A stretch of 64,000 bases of DNA from assembly GCA_002692965.1 (NCBI GenBank), contig NZNC01000026.1, positions 1-64,000 on the forward strand. The letters run 5' to 3'. Position 1 is the stretch's first letter. The number at the start of each line of letters is the position of its first letter. This DNA comes from Haliea sp. Its GTDB lineage: Bacteria; Pseudomonadota; Gammaproteobacteria; Pseudomonadales; Halieaceae. Under the pieces are notes generated by a model. That model ran no database searches. It had not been told where the DNA came from and worked only from the letters and a program-made list of their open reading frames with translations. Below, piece after piece: positions 21,608 through 29,603 of the stretch. The translations under genes were made by a program, and so were the position numbers.

Positions 21608-22627
21608 ATGCAGGTCTATTTCCACCCCGCCCAGGATCGCCACAGCCCGGAGACCTACTTCACCCGCGGGCAGATGCGCACACCCCAGGAGGTACCCGAA
21701 CGCACCGAGCGCATGCTGGCCGGCTTCGAGGCCCTGGACCTGCCGGTGCAGACGCCACAGGATGCCGGCGCCGGGCCGATTTCCGCGGTGCACGACCTCG
21801 GCTACCTGCGCTTCCTGCAACACGCCCATCGCCGCTGGACGGCAATGGGTGAGGACTGGGGTGACGAGGTGATGTCGAATATCTTCGTGCGCGAGCCCAA
21901 TGCCCTGCGCGGCATTCTCGCAGAAGCCGCGCGCTACCTGGCCGACGGCAGCTGCCCGGGGGGCGAGCACACCTGGGAGGCGGCCTACTGGTCGGCCCAG
22001 ACCGCCGTGGCCGCGGCGGATGCCCTGCTCACCGGGAATCGCGAGGCCTTTGCCCTGTGCCGGCCCCCGGGTCACCACGCCCGCCGCGACGCCGCCGGCG
22101 GCTTCTGCTATTTGAACAACGCCGCCATCGCCGCCCAGCGCCTGACCTCGCGCTACCCGCGCATCGCCATCCTCGACACCGACATGCACCACGGCCAGGG
22201 CATTCAGGAGATTTTCTGGGAGCGCAACGACGTGCTCTATGTCTCCGTCCACGGCGACCCGACCAACTTCTACCCGGTGGTGAGCGGCTTCGAGAACGAG
22301 CGCGGCGCGGGGCCGGGCCTGGGCTACAACATCAACCTGCCGATGCCCCACGGCAGCAGCGAGGCGGATTTTTTCGCCTACCTGGGCCAGGCCTGCGATG
22401 CCATCAATCTGTTCCAGCCGGACGCCCTGGTCCTAGCCCTGGGCTTCGACATCTACCGGGCCGACCCCCAGGCCAAGGTGGCGGTGACCACCGAAGGCTT
22501 CGCCAGGCTGGGGCGGGACATTGCCGGACTGGACCTGCCCACCCTGGTAGTGCAGGAAGGGGGTTACGACCTCGACTCCCTGTCCGACAATCTGCAGGCC
22601 TTTCTCACGCCCCTGCTGCAGCGCTGA
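21608..22627 (+). CDS. Histone-deacetylase-family enzyme (acetylpolyamine amidohydrolase-like)
   Basis: A 339-residue zinc deacetylase of the arginase/HDAC fold. Active-site features: RPPGHHARRDAAGGFCYLNNAAIAA (the paired catalytic histidines and the loop), DTDMHHGQGIQ (zinc ligands D and H), and LVLALGFDIYRADP (second zinc aspartate). The N terminus MQVYFHPAQDRHSPETY is the acetylpolyamine amidohydrolase type, which removes acetyl groups from acetyl-putrescine or -spermidine. GGAGG precedes the ATG. A BCCT transporter gene is convergent with it. Polyamine deacetylation is the likeliest role; another small acetylated amine is possible. Confidence 0.9.
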   Translation: MQVYFHPAQDRHSPETYFTRGQMRTPQEVPERTERMLAGFEALDLPVQTPQDAGAGPISAVHDLGYLRFLQHAHRRWTAMGEDWGDEVMSNIFVREPNALRGILAEAARYLADGSCPGGEHTWEAAYWSAQTAVAAADALLTGNREAFALCRPPGHHARRDAAGGFCYLNNAAIAAQRLTSRYPRIAILDTDMHHGQGIQEIFWERNDVLYVSVHGDPTNFYPVVSGFENERGAGPGLGYNINLPMPHGSSEADFFAYLGQACDAINLFQPDALVLALGFDIYRADPQAKVAVTTEGFARLGRDIAGLDLPTLVVQEGGYDLDSLSDNLQAFLTPLLQR

Positions 22628-22629
22628 GC

Positions 22630-22654
22630 CGCGGGCTGCCTACTGCAGCCCGCG
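22630..22654. terminator. Convergent-gene hairpin between the deacetylase and BCCT genes
   Basis: CGCGGGCTGC (22630-22639), loop CTACT, GCAGCCCGCG (22645-22654) is a perfect 10-base stem at the junction of two convergent genes. It overlaps the 3' end of the transporter frame. No T run follows, so it is a weak or factor-assisted terminator, or an mRNA end stabiliser. Confidence 0.5.
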
Positions 22655-24607
22655 ATGAAACTGCAGGTGGCGCTCGTAGTGGCCGAGGGCGTCGTGGATG
22701 ATCTGCTCCCGGGTCCAGCCCATGATGTCGTAGTCCTGGCCACCCTGGAACAGGTGCACCTCGGCGCGGTGGTACTCGCCGTTGTCACTGCTTTCGACGG
22801 ACTCGCCTCCCGGCGTCCCGACATGCCGACGGGAAATCACCTCGTAGACGAATTCCCCTTCGCCATCGGTGGACACTTCCAGGCGCACGCTGTCCGCGCG
22901 CCTGAGGGCATCCTTCACCTGGACACCGACGCCGTGGTCGCGCAGCGCCTTGGCAAATTCGCGCAGCGCGGGCAGCACCACCTCGCGTTGAAAGCGCTTT
23001 ACCTCGTCGTCATCCGGGTGCTTGAGCAGCAGATCCAGGCGTCCGCGCCAGCCACCGGGGCCGGGCACCAGGGGCGTCACGCTCTGCATGTCGCGCTGGG
23101 CGACATCCAGGCGCAGGGCCCGGGTCAGGCCCCAGACTGCCCCCATCAGGGCCACCGAGAAAGGCAGTGCGCTGGCGATCGCGGCCGTCTGCAGGGCCGC
23201 CAGTCCCCCGGCGATCAGCAGCACGATGGCAATGATGCCGATGACCGCCGCCCACAGCAGGCGCTGGAAGGTCGGCGTATCGTCGCGGCCGTGGGCACTG
23301 AGCATGTTGAGCACCAGTGCACCGCTGTCCGCCGAGGTCACGAAAAACACGATCACCATGACCAGTGACACCACCGAGAGCAGGGTCGACCAGGGCATGT
23401 ACTCGAGGAAGTGAAACAACGCCAGGGCCTGGCTATCCAGCACGCTGTCGGCCAGGGCGGACTGGCCCTCGTGCAGTATCAGCTCGATGGCACTGTTGCC
23501 GAACACGCCCATCCACAGCAGGGTGAAGCCGCAGGGCACCAGCATGGCCCCGAGGACGAATTCGCGAATGGTGCGGCCGCGGGAAATGCGCGCAATGAAC
23601 AGGCCGACAAAGGGCGACCAGCTCAGCCACCAGCCCCAGTAGAAAATGGTCCAGCCCCCGAGCCAGTCCGTGGGCTCGTAGGCATAGAGGTTGAAGGTCT
23701 TGGAGACCAGGTCGCCGACATAGACCCCCAGGCTCTGGATGGTGGACTGCAGAATCACCACGGTGGGGCCGGCGAGGAGCACACCGGTCAGCAACAGCAG
23801 CGCCAGGAACAGGTTGAACTCCGACAGCCGCTTGATGCCCGCGTCCAGCCCCAGGGCCACGGAAATCCCGGCCAGCGCCATGGTGCCGATGATCAGCAGC
23901 ACCTGCATGGTGGTGCTGACCTCCCAGCCCAGCAGGTAGCCGAGGCCGGCGTTGATCTGCAGCACCCCGTAGCCGAGGCTGGTGGCGATACCGCAGCTGG
24001 TGCAGACAATGGCGAAGACGTCCACCGCGGCACCGAAGGGGCCGTGAATGCGCTCGCCCACCAGGGGGTAGAAGGCCGAGCGCAGGGTCAGGGGCAGGTT
24101 GTGCCGGAAGGCAAAATAGCCCAGCACCAGGGCGACAATGGCGTAGATGCCCCAGGCGTGCAGGCCCCAGTGGAAAAAGGTCAGCTGCATCGCCTGGCGT
24201 GCCGCCTCGGCGCTGCCGCCCTCGCCGTGGGGGGGCTGCAGGAAGTGCATCACCGGCTCCGCCACCCCGAAGAACATCAAGCCGATACCCATGCCGGCGG
24301 CAAACAGCATGGCGAACCAGGACGGCAGCGAGTAGTCCGGCACCGAGTGGTCCGGGCCCAGCTTGATATCGCCCAGCCGGGTAATGCTGAGTACCCCGAT
24401 GGCAATCAGGATCAGCGCAACCACCAGGACGTAGTACCAGCTGGCGTAGACAATGATGGCGTCCTGCAGCTGCTGGAACCAGGCGCTGCTCGCCTCGGGC
24501 GCCAGGGCGGCAGTGGCCACGAGCGCCAGCAGCAGGGCCAGTGAGGGCCAGAACACCGCCCCGTCAACCTGCAGGAAACCGGACCACCGGCTGGAATCGT
24601 TCTTCAT
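22640..24607 (-). CDS. BCCT-family transporter (BetT-like)
   Basis: A 655-residue inner-membrane transporter of quaternary ammonium compounds (choline, betaine, carnitine). It has about 12 transmembrane helices, the glycine stretch GMGIGLMFFGVAEPVMHF in helix 3, and the signature WTIFYWGWWLSWSPFVGLFIARISRGRTIREF. The C-terminal cytosolic extension of about 150 residues (from roughly residue 510) is the BetT type, which in BetT tunes osmotic activation. Choline import by proton symport is the likely role; no choline dehydrogenase gene is nearby. It is divergent from the TonB receptor. Confidence 0.92.
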   Translation of the reverse strand: MKNDSSRWSGFLQVDGAVFWPSLALLLALVATAALAPEASSAWFQQLQDAIIVYASWYYVLVVALILIAIGVLSITRLGDIKLGPDHSVPDYSLPSWFAMLFAAGMGIGLMFFGVAEPVMHFLQPPHGEGGSAEAARQAMQLTFFHWGLHAWGIYAIVALVLGYFAFRHNLPLTLRSAFYPLVGERIHGPFGAAVDVFAIVCTSCGIATSLGYGVLQINAGLGYLLGWEVSTTMQVLLIIGTMALAGISVALGLDAGIKRLSEFNLFLALLLLTGVLLAGPTVVILQSTIQSLGVYVGDLVSKTFNLYAYEPTDWLGGWTIFYWGWWLSWSPFVGLFIARISRGRTIREFVLGAMLVPCGFTLLWMGVFGNSAIELILHEGQSALADSVLDSQALALFHFLEYMPWSTLLSVVSLVMVIVFFVTSADSGALVLNMLSAHGRDDTPTFQRLLWAAVIGIIAIVLLIAGGLAALQTAAIASALPFSVALMGAVWGLTRALRLDVAQRDMQSVTPLVPGPGGWRGRLDLLLKHPDDDEVKRFQREVVLPALREFAKALRDHGVGVQVKDALRRADSVRLEVSTDGEGEFVYEVISRRHVGTPGGESVESSDNGEYHRAEVHLFQGGQDYDIMGWTREQIIHDALGHYERHLQFHRGLQ

Positions 24608-24773
24608 CTAAGCATTTCCTCGGGTTCCTGTGGGACCGGCACAGACTGACACAGCCGGTGCTCGCGCCGCAAACCATCCTTATACCATAGTGGAAATACG
24701 CTAAGGCGCCGGCAGGCACCGCTGGCCGCGCCGACGGGTCGCCGGTCGACCGCCATCGCCAAACCCGCTAACA

Positions 24774-24791
24774 TTATTAGAGTTCTAATAA
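24774..24791. promoter_or_regulatory. 18-base palindromic operator candidate upstream of the TonB receptor
   Basis: TTATTAGA-GT-TCTAATAA has exact 8-base inverted arms. It sits 56 bases before the receptor ATG, in an AT-rich patch inside very GC-rich DNA, and probably overlaps the promoter. The symmetry suits a dimeric HTH repressor, but no regulator gene is adjacent on this side. The remaining spacer (24608-24773) shows nothing else clear. Confidence 0.6.
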
Positions 24792-24847
24792 AAACCCAGG
24801 GGACAACACACGCACAAGATCACCTTCCGGTGAACATGGAGATTCCA

Positions 24848-27520
24848 ATGCAGCATGCCACCCGTCACGGCCTGGGCAGCCAACGACCCGCCCGCCACCC
24901 GCTCAGCCGCGCCATTGTCGCCGCCCTCGCCGGGGGCCTGGCCGCCGCCAGTCAGGGCCAGCAACTGGAAGAGGTGGTAGTCACCGCCACCAAGCAGGCA
25001 GCCAGCATGCAGAGCGTGCCGGTGGCGGTGTCGGCCATCACCGAACGGGCCCTGAATGAACAGGGCATTACCGACTTCTCCGACTATATCGCCACCCTGC
25101 CCAATGTGACCGCCGGCGGCCGCGGGCCGGGCCAGAATGAAATCTACATTCGCGGCGCCGCCATCCAGGCCATGAACACCACCATCCAGGAGGCCAACGG
25201 CAGTGCCCCCAACGTGGCCCTGTACCTGGACGAGCAGCCGGTCACTGCAGGTGGACGCAACCTGGACGTCTATGTGGCCGACATGGAGCGCATCGAGGTG
25301 CTGCCGGGGCCCCAGGGCACGGTCTTCGGCTCGAGTTCCCAAGCGGGCACGGTGCGCCTGATCACCAACAAACCGGTGATCGATGAGTTCTCCGCCTCCT
25401 TCAAGGCGGGCACGTCCTATATGCCCGAGGGCGACCCCAGCGCCAATGCCAGCGCGGTGTTCAACTTCCCGCTGATCGAGAACAAGCTGGCCGCCCGGGT
25501 GCTGATCTTCAACGATCGCCAGGGCGGCTACATCGACAACGTCAAGGGCACCTTCACTCCGGATCCCAACCGGAACCCGGCCCTGCCCTCCAACGACGGT
25601 GTGGTCTTCACCCCGGCGGGCGGCGACCCCCAGGGGCACCAGTTCGCCGATGGCAGCTACGCCGAGCCCGGCCGCGCCTACCCGGTGCAGTACCAGTCGC
25701 GCAGCAACGACGCCCTGGTCGAGGACGACTTCAACGACGCCACTTACCAGGGTTTCCGCGCCGGTCTCAAATACCTGATCAACGACAGCTGGGATCTGCT
25801 GCTCACCCACCACCAGCAGCAGCTCGACGCCGACGGCGTGTTCGACTACGACCCCGAGGTGGGCGACCTGGAAGTGCAGCGCTACCACCCGGACCGCCTC
25901 ACCGAGGATTTCTCCCAGACCGCCTGGACCCTCCAGGGCCGCCTGGGTGAGCTGGAGCTGCTCTATACCGGCGCCTACCTGAAACGGGAAACCGACCAGG
26001 TCATCGACTACTCCAACTACGCCAACACCGGTTTCTATGTGGCCGGCTACATGTGCGAGTACAACACCCCCGGCTACCACGGGGGCGGCGGCGTCGGCTA
26101 CACCTTCGACCCGACCCTGTCCGGCGACCCGGACGTGATCGAGTGCACCAACACCGGCGCCGGCTTCGCCGCCATCAGCAACGAGATGGAGCGCACCACC
26201 CACGAGCTGCGCTTCAATACCGACCCGGCCCGCTGGGTGCGCTTCCAGGGCGGCATCTTCTACGAGGACGTGGAGCTGCAACACGTCGGCGACTTCAACT
26301 ACGGCAACCCCGAGTGGAACGCCCCGGACCCGGCAAACCTCAACGGTGGCGAGGGACCGGTGGTCGCCAATGACCCCAGCGAGCGCGGGCCTACCACCCA
26401 GTTCTCCAACGACATCACCCGGCCGGAAGAGCAGATCGCCGTGTTCGGCGAGCTGGCGGTGGACTTCCTCGACGACTTCACCCTGGCTTACGGCTTCCGC
26501 TGGTACGACCTCGAGGTGGGTTTCGAGGGCTTCTCCATCTTCAAGTACGGCAACCGCCCGGTGCCCAACCTGGCCGACGGCAATGCCGCCAATAACCCCG
26601 ACGTGGTGATCCGCCCGGACGTCACCGGCGGCCGCGACTACGTGACCAACATCGGCGAGTTCCAGCCGGCTTCGGTGGATGACACCATCCACCGGGTCAC
26701 CCTGAGCTGGCGCCAGTCCGATGACCGGATGTGGTACGCCACCTGGTCCGAGGGTTTCCGGCCACAGGGCTTCAACCGCGCCGTCGCCGGCGGCCAGGTG
26801 GAACCCAGCGCGGACGGCAGCGCCCCCTGCAAGACCTCGCGCACACCCAGCTACTGCATTCCCCTGCTCTACCAGTCGGACGAGCTGATCAACTACGAGC
26901 TGGGCTGGAAGCACGAGTACCTGAACCGCCGCCTGCGCTTCAACGGCGCCGCCTACTTCATCGAGTGGAACGACATGCAGGTCGGCCATATCGACTCCCA
27001 GAACATCGACTTCCTGACCATTGTCGACAATGCCGGCGACGCCGAGATCAAGGGTATCGAGGGCAACCTGTCCTGGCTGGCCACGGAAAATCTCAGCCTG
27101 TTCGGCGCCTTCTCCTGGAACGACACCGAGATCGTCGAGCTGAACCCGGCCTTCGCCTTCGCGGTTACCGACATCGGTTCCCAGCTGCCGCTGGCCCCGG
27201 AGTTCCAGTTCAGCCTGCGCGGCCGCTACGAGTGGGAGGTGATGCAGGGTACCGCCCACGTACAGCTGGCCACCCGCTACTCCGACGAGGCCTACAGCTC
27301 GATCATCGACGTGCCCGCGCGCCGGGAACTGCAGGACTCCTACGTGGTAACCGACGCCACCCTCGGCTACCGCCAGGACACCTGGACCGCCGAGCTCTTC
27401 GTCAACAACCTCACCGACGAACGGGCGGAGCTGCACATCAACACCCAGGACGGGTCGCGCAAGATCCTCACCAACCGGCCCCTGGAATTCGGCCTGCGCT
27501 TTACCTACGACCTGTTCTGA
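24848..27520 (+). CDS. TonB-dependent outer-membrane receptor
   Basis: An 890-residue receptor with a signal peptide, a TonB-box-like LEEVVVTATK just after it, and a plug domain (about residues 45-170: PVAVSAITERAL..., YIRGAAIQ, VYVADMERIEVLPGPQGTVFGSSS). A large beta-barrel ends in the canonical terminal phenylalanine (FTYDLF). It imports an unknown ligand across the outer membrane using TonB energy. It belongs to the proteobacterial FecA/CirA-like group common in marine and oligotrophic bacteria. I chose the ATG at 24848 because GGAG lies six bases upstream; GTG 24830 and ATG 24836 are alternatives. It is followed after one base by the TPR-sulfotransferase gene, so they form a unit. Confidence 0.92.
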   Translation: MQHATRHGLGSQRPARHPLSRAIVAALAGGLAAASQGQQLEEVVVTATKQAASMQSVPVAVSAITERALNEQGITDFSDYIATLPNVTAGGRGPGQNEIYIRGAAIQAMNTTIQEANGSAPNVALYLDEQPVTAGGRNLDVYVADMERIEVLPGPQGTVFGSSSQAGTVRLITNKPVIDEFSASFKAGTSYMPEGDPSANASAVFNFPLIENKLAARVLIFNDRQGGYIDNVKGTFTPDPNRNPALPSNDGVVFTPAGGDPQGHQFADGSYAEPGRAYPVQYQSRSNDALVEDDFNDATYQGFRAGLKYLINDSWDLLLTHHQQQLDADGVFDYDPEVGDLEVQRYHPDRLTEDFSQTAWTLQGRLGELELLYTGAYLKRETDQVIDYSNYANTGFYVAGYMCEYNTPGYHGGGGVGYTFDPTLSGDPDVIECTNTGAGFAAISNEMERTTHELRFNTDPARWVRFQGGIFYEDVELQHVGDFNYGNPEWNAPDPANLNGGEGPVVANDPSERGPTTQFSNDITRPEEQIAVFGELAVDFLDDFTLAYGFRWYDLEVGFEGFSIFKYGNRPVPNLADGNAANNPDVVIRPDVTGGRDYVTNIGEFQPASVDDTIHRVTLSWRQSDDRMWYATWSEGFRPQGFNRAVAGGQVEPSADGSAPCKTSRTPSYCIPLLYQSDELINYELGWKHEYLNRRLRFNGAAYFIEWNDMQVGHIDSQNIDFLTIVDNAGDAEIKGIEGNLSWLATENLSLFGAFSWNDTEIVELNPAFAFAVTDIGSQLPLAPEFQFSLRGRYEWEVMQGTAHVQLATRYSDEAYSSIIDVPARRELQDSYVVTDATLGYRQDTWTAELFVNNLTDERAELHINTQDGSRKILTNRPLEFGLRFTYDLF

Positions 27521-27521
27521 G

Positions 27522-29552
27522 GTGAGCCGCGCCCCCGAAACAACGCCCGCCGCCTCGGCCCGGGCACGCTCGACGGACGCCCCCCTGGAGGCGGCCGGGC
27601 GGGCCCTGCGCCGGGGAGATTTCGCGGCGGCGGAAGAACTGGCGCGGGCGGCACTGGAATCGGGGGGCGGGCGCGAAGCCCGCTATCTGCTGGCGGTGGC
27701 CTGCCGCTACCAGGGGCGACACCGCGAGGCCCTGGAGGAACTGGATGCCCTGCAGCGGCAGGACCCGGGCTACGGTCGCCTGTACCAGGAGCGGGGGCAC
27801 AATTGGCTGGCCCTGGACGAGCCCTTTCGCGCCCTAGCCGCCTTTCGTGACGCCACCGCCCGCAACCCGGCCCTGCTGGCGAGCTGGAAGGCGCTGGGGC
27901 CACTCACGGCGGCGCGTCCCGAGTGGCAGGACCTGGCGCGGGAGGCCGCCATCCAAGTGCGCGCTCTCAGCCAGCTGCCCGTGGAAATTCTCAGTGCGCG
28001 CAGCATGCTGCACGAAGGCCGCCTGGAGCGGGCGGAGACCCTCTGCCGGCACTACCTGCAGCGAAACCCGCAGCAAGTAGAGGGTATGCGCCTGCTGGCG
28101 GCCATCGCCAGTCAGCACGGTCAGCTGGAGGAGGCCGAGTTTCTCCTCGACAGTGCCGTGGAGTTTTACCCCGACAACCTGCTGGCGCGACTGGACCGGG
28201 TCAACGTGCTCTACCGGCAGCAGAAGTTCAGCCGCGCGCTGGCCGAGGCCGAGGCACTGGACCAGCGCCTGCCCGGCAACCGTTCCATCCGCGCCACCCT
28301 GGCCAACCAGTACATTGCCGTGGGCCGCTTCGAGGACGGCATCGCGCTGCTGCGCGCCCTGCTGGCGGAACACCCCGACGACCCGGCGATGCAGCTCACC
28401 CTGGGCCACGCCCTGAAGACCACCGGCGAGACAGCAAAGGCCGTCGAGGCCTACCGGGCGGCCAGTGCCATCCGGCCGGACTTCGGCGACGCCTGGTGGA
28501 GCCTGGCCAATCTCAAGACCTTTCGCTTCAGCGCCGATGACCTGGCGCAGATGCGCGAGCGCGAAGCCGATGAAAATACCGCGCTGGAAGACCGCATCCA
28601 CCTCTGCTTCGCCCTCGGCAAGGCGCTGGAGGATGCCGGGGACTACGCCAGCTCTTTCGACTGTTACCAGCGCGGCAACCGCCTGCGCCGGGGCACCCTG
28701 CGCTACGATGCGGCGCGCATGTCCCAGCGCCTGGCACGGCAGCGGGCCTTCTTCAGCGCCGACTTCCTGCGGGGCCGCCCCGCCAGCGGCTGCGAGGCAC
28801 CGGACCCGATCTTTATCGTCGGCATGCCACGGGCCGGCTCCACCCTGCTGGAGCAGATTCTCTCGGCCCACTCCGCCATTGACGGCACCATGGAGTTGAA
28901 CCACATTCCCGCCCTGGCCCAGCGGCTCAACGGCCACGGCACCCGCGCTCCGGGGGAGGGCTATCCCGAGCGCCTGCAAGGCCTGGGCAGCGACACCCTG
29001 CGCAAGTTGGGGGAGCAATTCCTGGAGGAGGCCAGCGTCCACCGCCAGGGCGCCGCCTTCTTTATCGACAAGATGCCCAACAACTTTCGGCACATCGGTC
29101 TGATCCACCTGATCCTGCCCCGCGCCCGCATCATCGACGCGCGGCGCGACGCCATGGCCTGCTGCTTCAGCAACTTCAAGCAGCTGTTCGCCTCGGGGCA
29201 GGAGTTCAGTTACGACCAGGCAGAGCTGGGGCGATATTACCGGGAGTATGTCGAACTGATGGAGCACTGGGACGCCGTACTGCCCGGCAAGGTGCTGCGG
29301 GTGCAGCACGAGGACCTGCTGGCGGACCTGGAAGGCCAGGTGCGCCGCATGCTGGACTTCCTCGGTTTGCCCTTTGAAACGCAGTGCCTGGAGTACCACC
29401 GCAGCGAGCGCGCGGTGCGCACCCCCAGCTCCGAACAGGTGCGCCAGCCGCTGTTCCGCAGCGCCGTGGACCAGTGGCGCCACTACGCGCCCTGGCTCGC
29501 CCCCCTGCGCGAGGCCCTGGGGCAAAGCCTGGCGCCACCCGCAGGGCCTTGA
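27522..29552 (+). CDS. TPR-repeat sulfotransferase
   Basis: A 676-residue protein. Residues about 20-400 are tandem TPR-like helices (e.g. ALEELDALQRQDPGYGRLYQERGH, NVLYRQQKFSRALAEAEALD). Residues about 430-670 form a PAPS-dependent sulfotransferase domain with the 5'-phosphosulfate loop P436-RAGST-441 and the 3'-phosphate region RIIDARRDAMACCFSNF. The domain resembles the tyrosylprotein sulfotransferase/Sulfotransfer_3 group. The start is GTG, one base after the receptor stop. The acceptor is unknown; the TPR half suggests a protein or peptide substrate. No signal peptide is evident, so the enzyme should act in the cytosol. Confidence 0.9.
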   Translation: MSRAPETTPAASARARSTDAPLEAAGRALRRGDFAAAEELARAALESGGGREARYLLAVACRYQGRHREALEELDALQRQDPGYGRLYQERGHNWLALDEPFRALAAFRDATARNPALLASWKALGPLTAARPEWQDLAREAAIQVRALSQLPVEILSARSMLHEGRLERAETLCRHYLQRNPQQVEGMRLLAAIASQHGQLEEAEFLLDSAVEFYPDNLLARLDRVNVLYRQQKFSRALAEAEALDQRLPGNRSIRATLANQYIAVGRFEDGIALLRALLAEHPDDPAMQLTLGHALKTTGETAKAVEAYRAASAIRPDFGDAWWSLANLKTFRFSADDLAQMREREADENTALEDRIHLCFALGKALEDAGDYASSFDCYQRGNRLRRGTLRYDAARMSQRLARQRAFFSADFLRGRPASGCEAPDPIFIVGMPRAGSTLLEQILSAHSAIDGTMELNHIPALAQRLNGHGTRAPGEGYPERLQGLGSDTLRKLGEQFLEEASVHRQGAAFFIDKMPNNFRHIGLIHLILPRARIIDARRDAMACCFSNFKQLFASGQEFSYDQAELGRYYREYVELMEHWDAVLPGKVLRVQHEDLLADLEGQVRRMLDFLGLPFETQCLEYHRSERAVRTPSSEQVRQPLFRSAVDQWRHYAPWLAPLREALGQSLAPPAGP

Positions 29553-29555
29553 CAC

Positions 29556-29575
29556 CCGGCGCCCTGCGGCGCCGG
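29556..29575. terminator. Perfect hairpin between convergent sulfotransferase and TonB receptor genes
   Basis: CCGGCGCC-CTGC-GGCGCCGG, an 8-base perfect stem starting 4 bases after the sulfotransferase stop. There is no T run. It probably marks transcript ends on both strands. Confidence 0.5.
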
Positions 29576-29603
29576 CGGGGCCACTGCCCCCGCATCTACC
29601 GCC

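Noticed and set aside
24785-27436. 883-residue minus-strand frame opposite the TonB receptor
   Set aside because: Shadow frame with Val/Gly/His-rich composition; the receptor on the plus strand has signal peptide, plug and terminal Phe.
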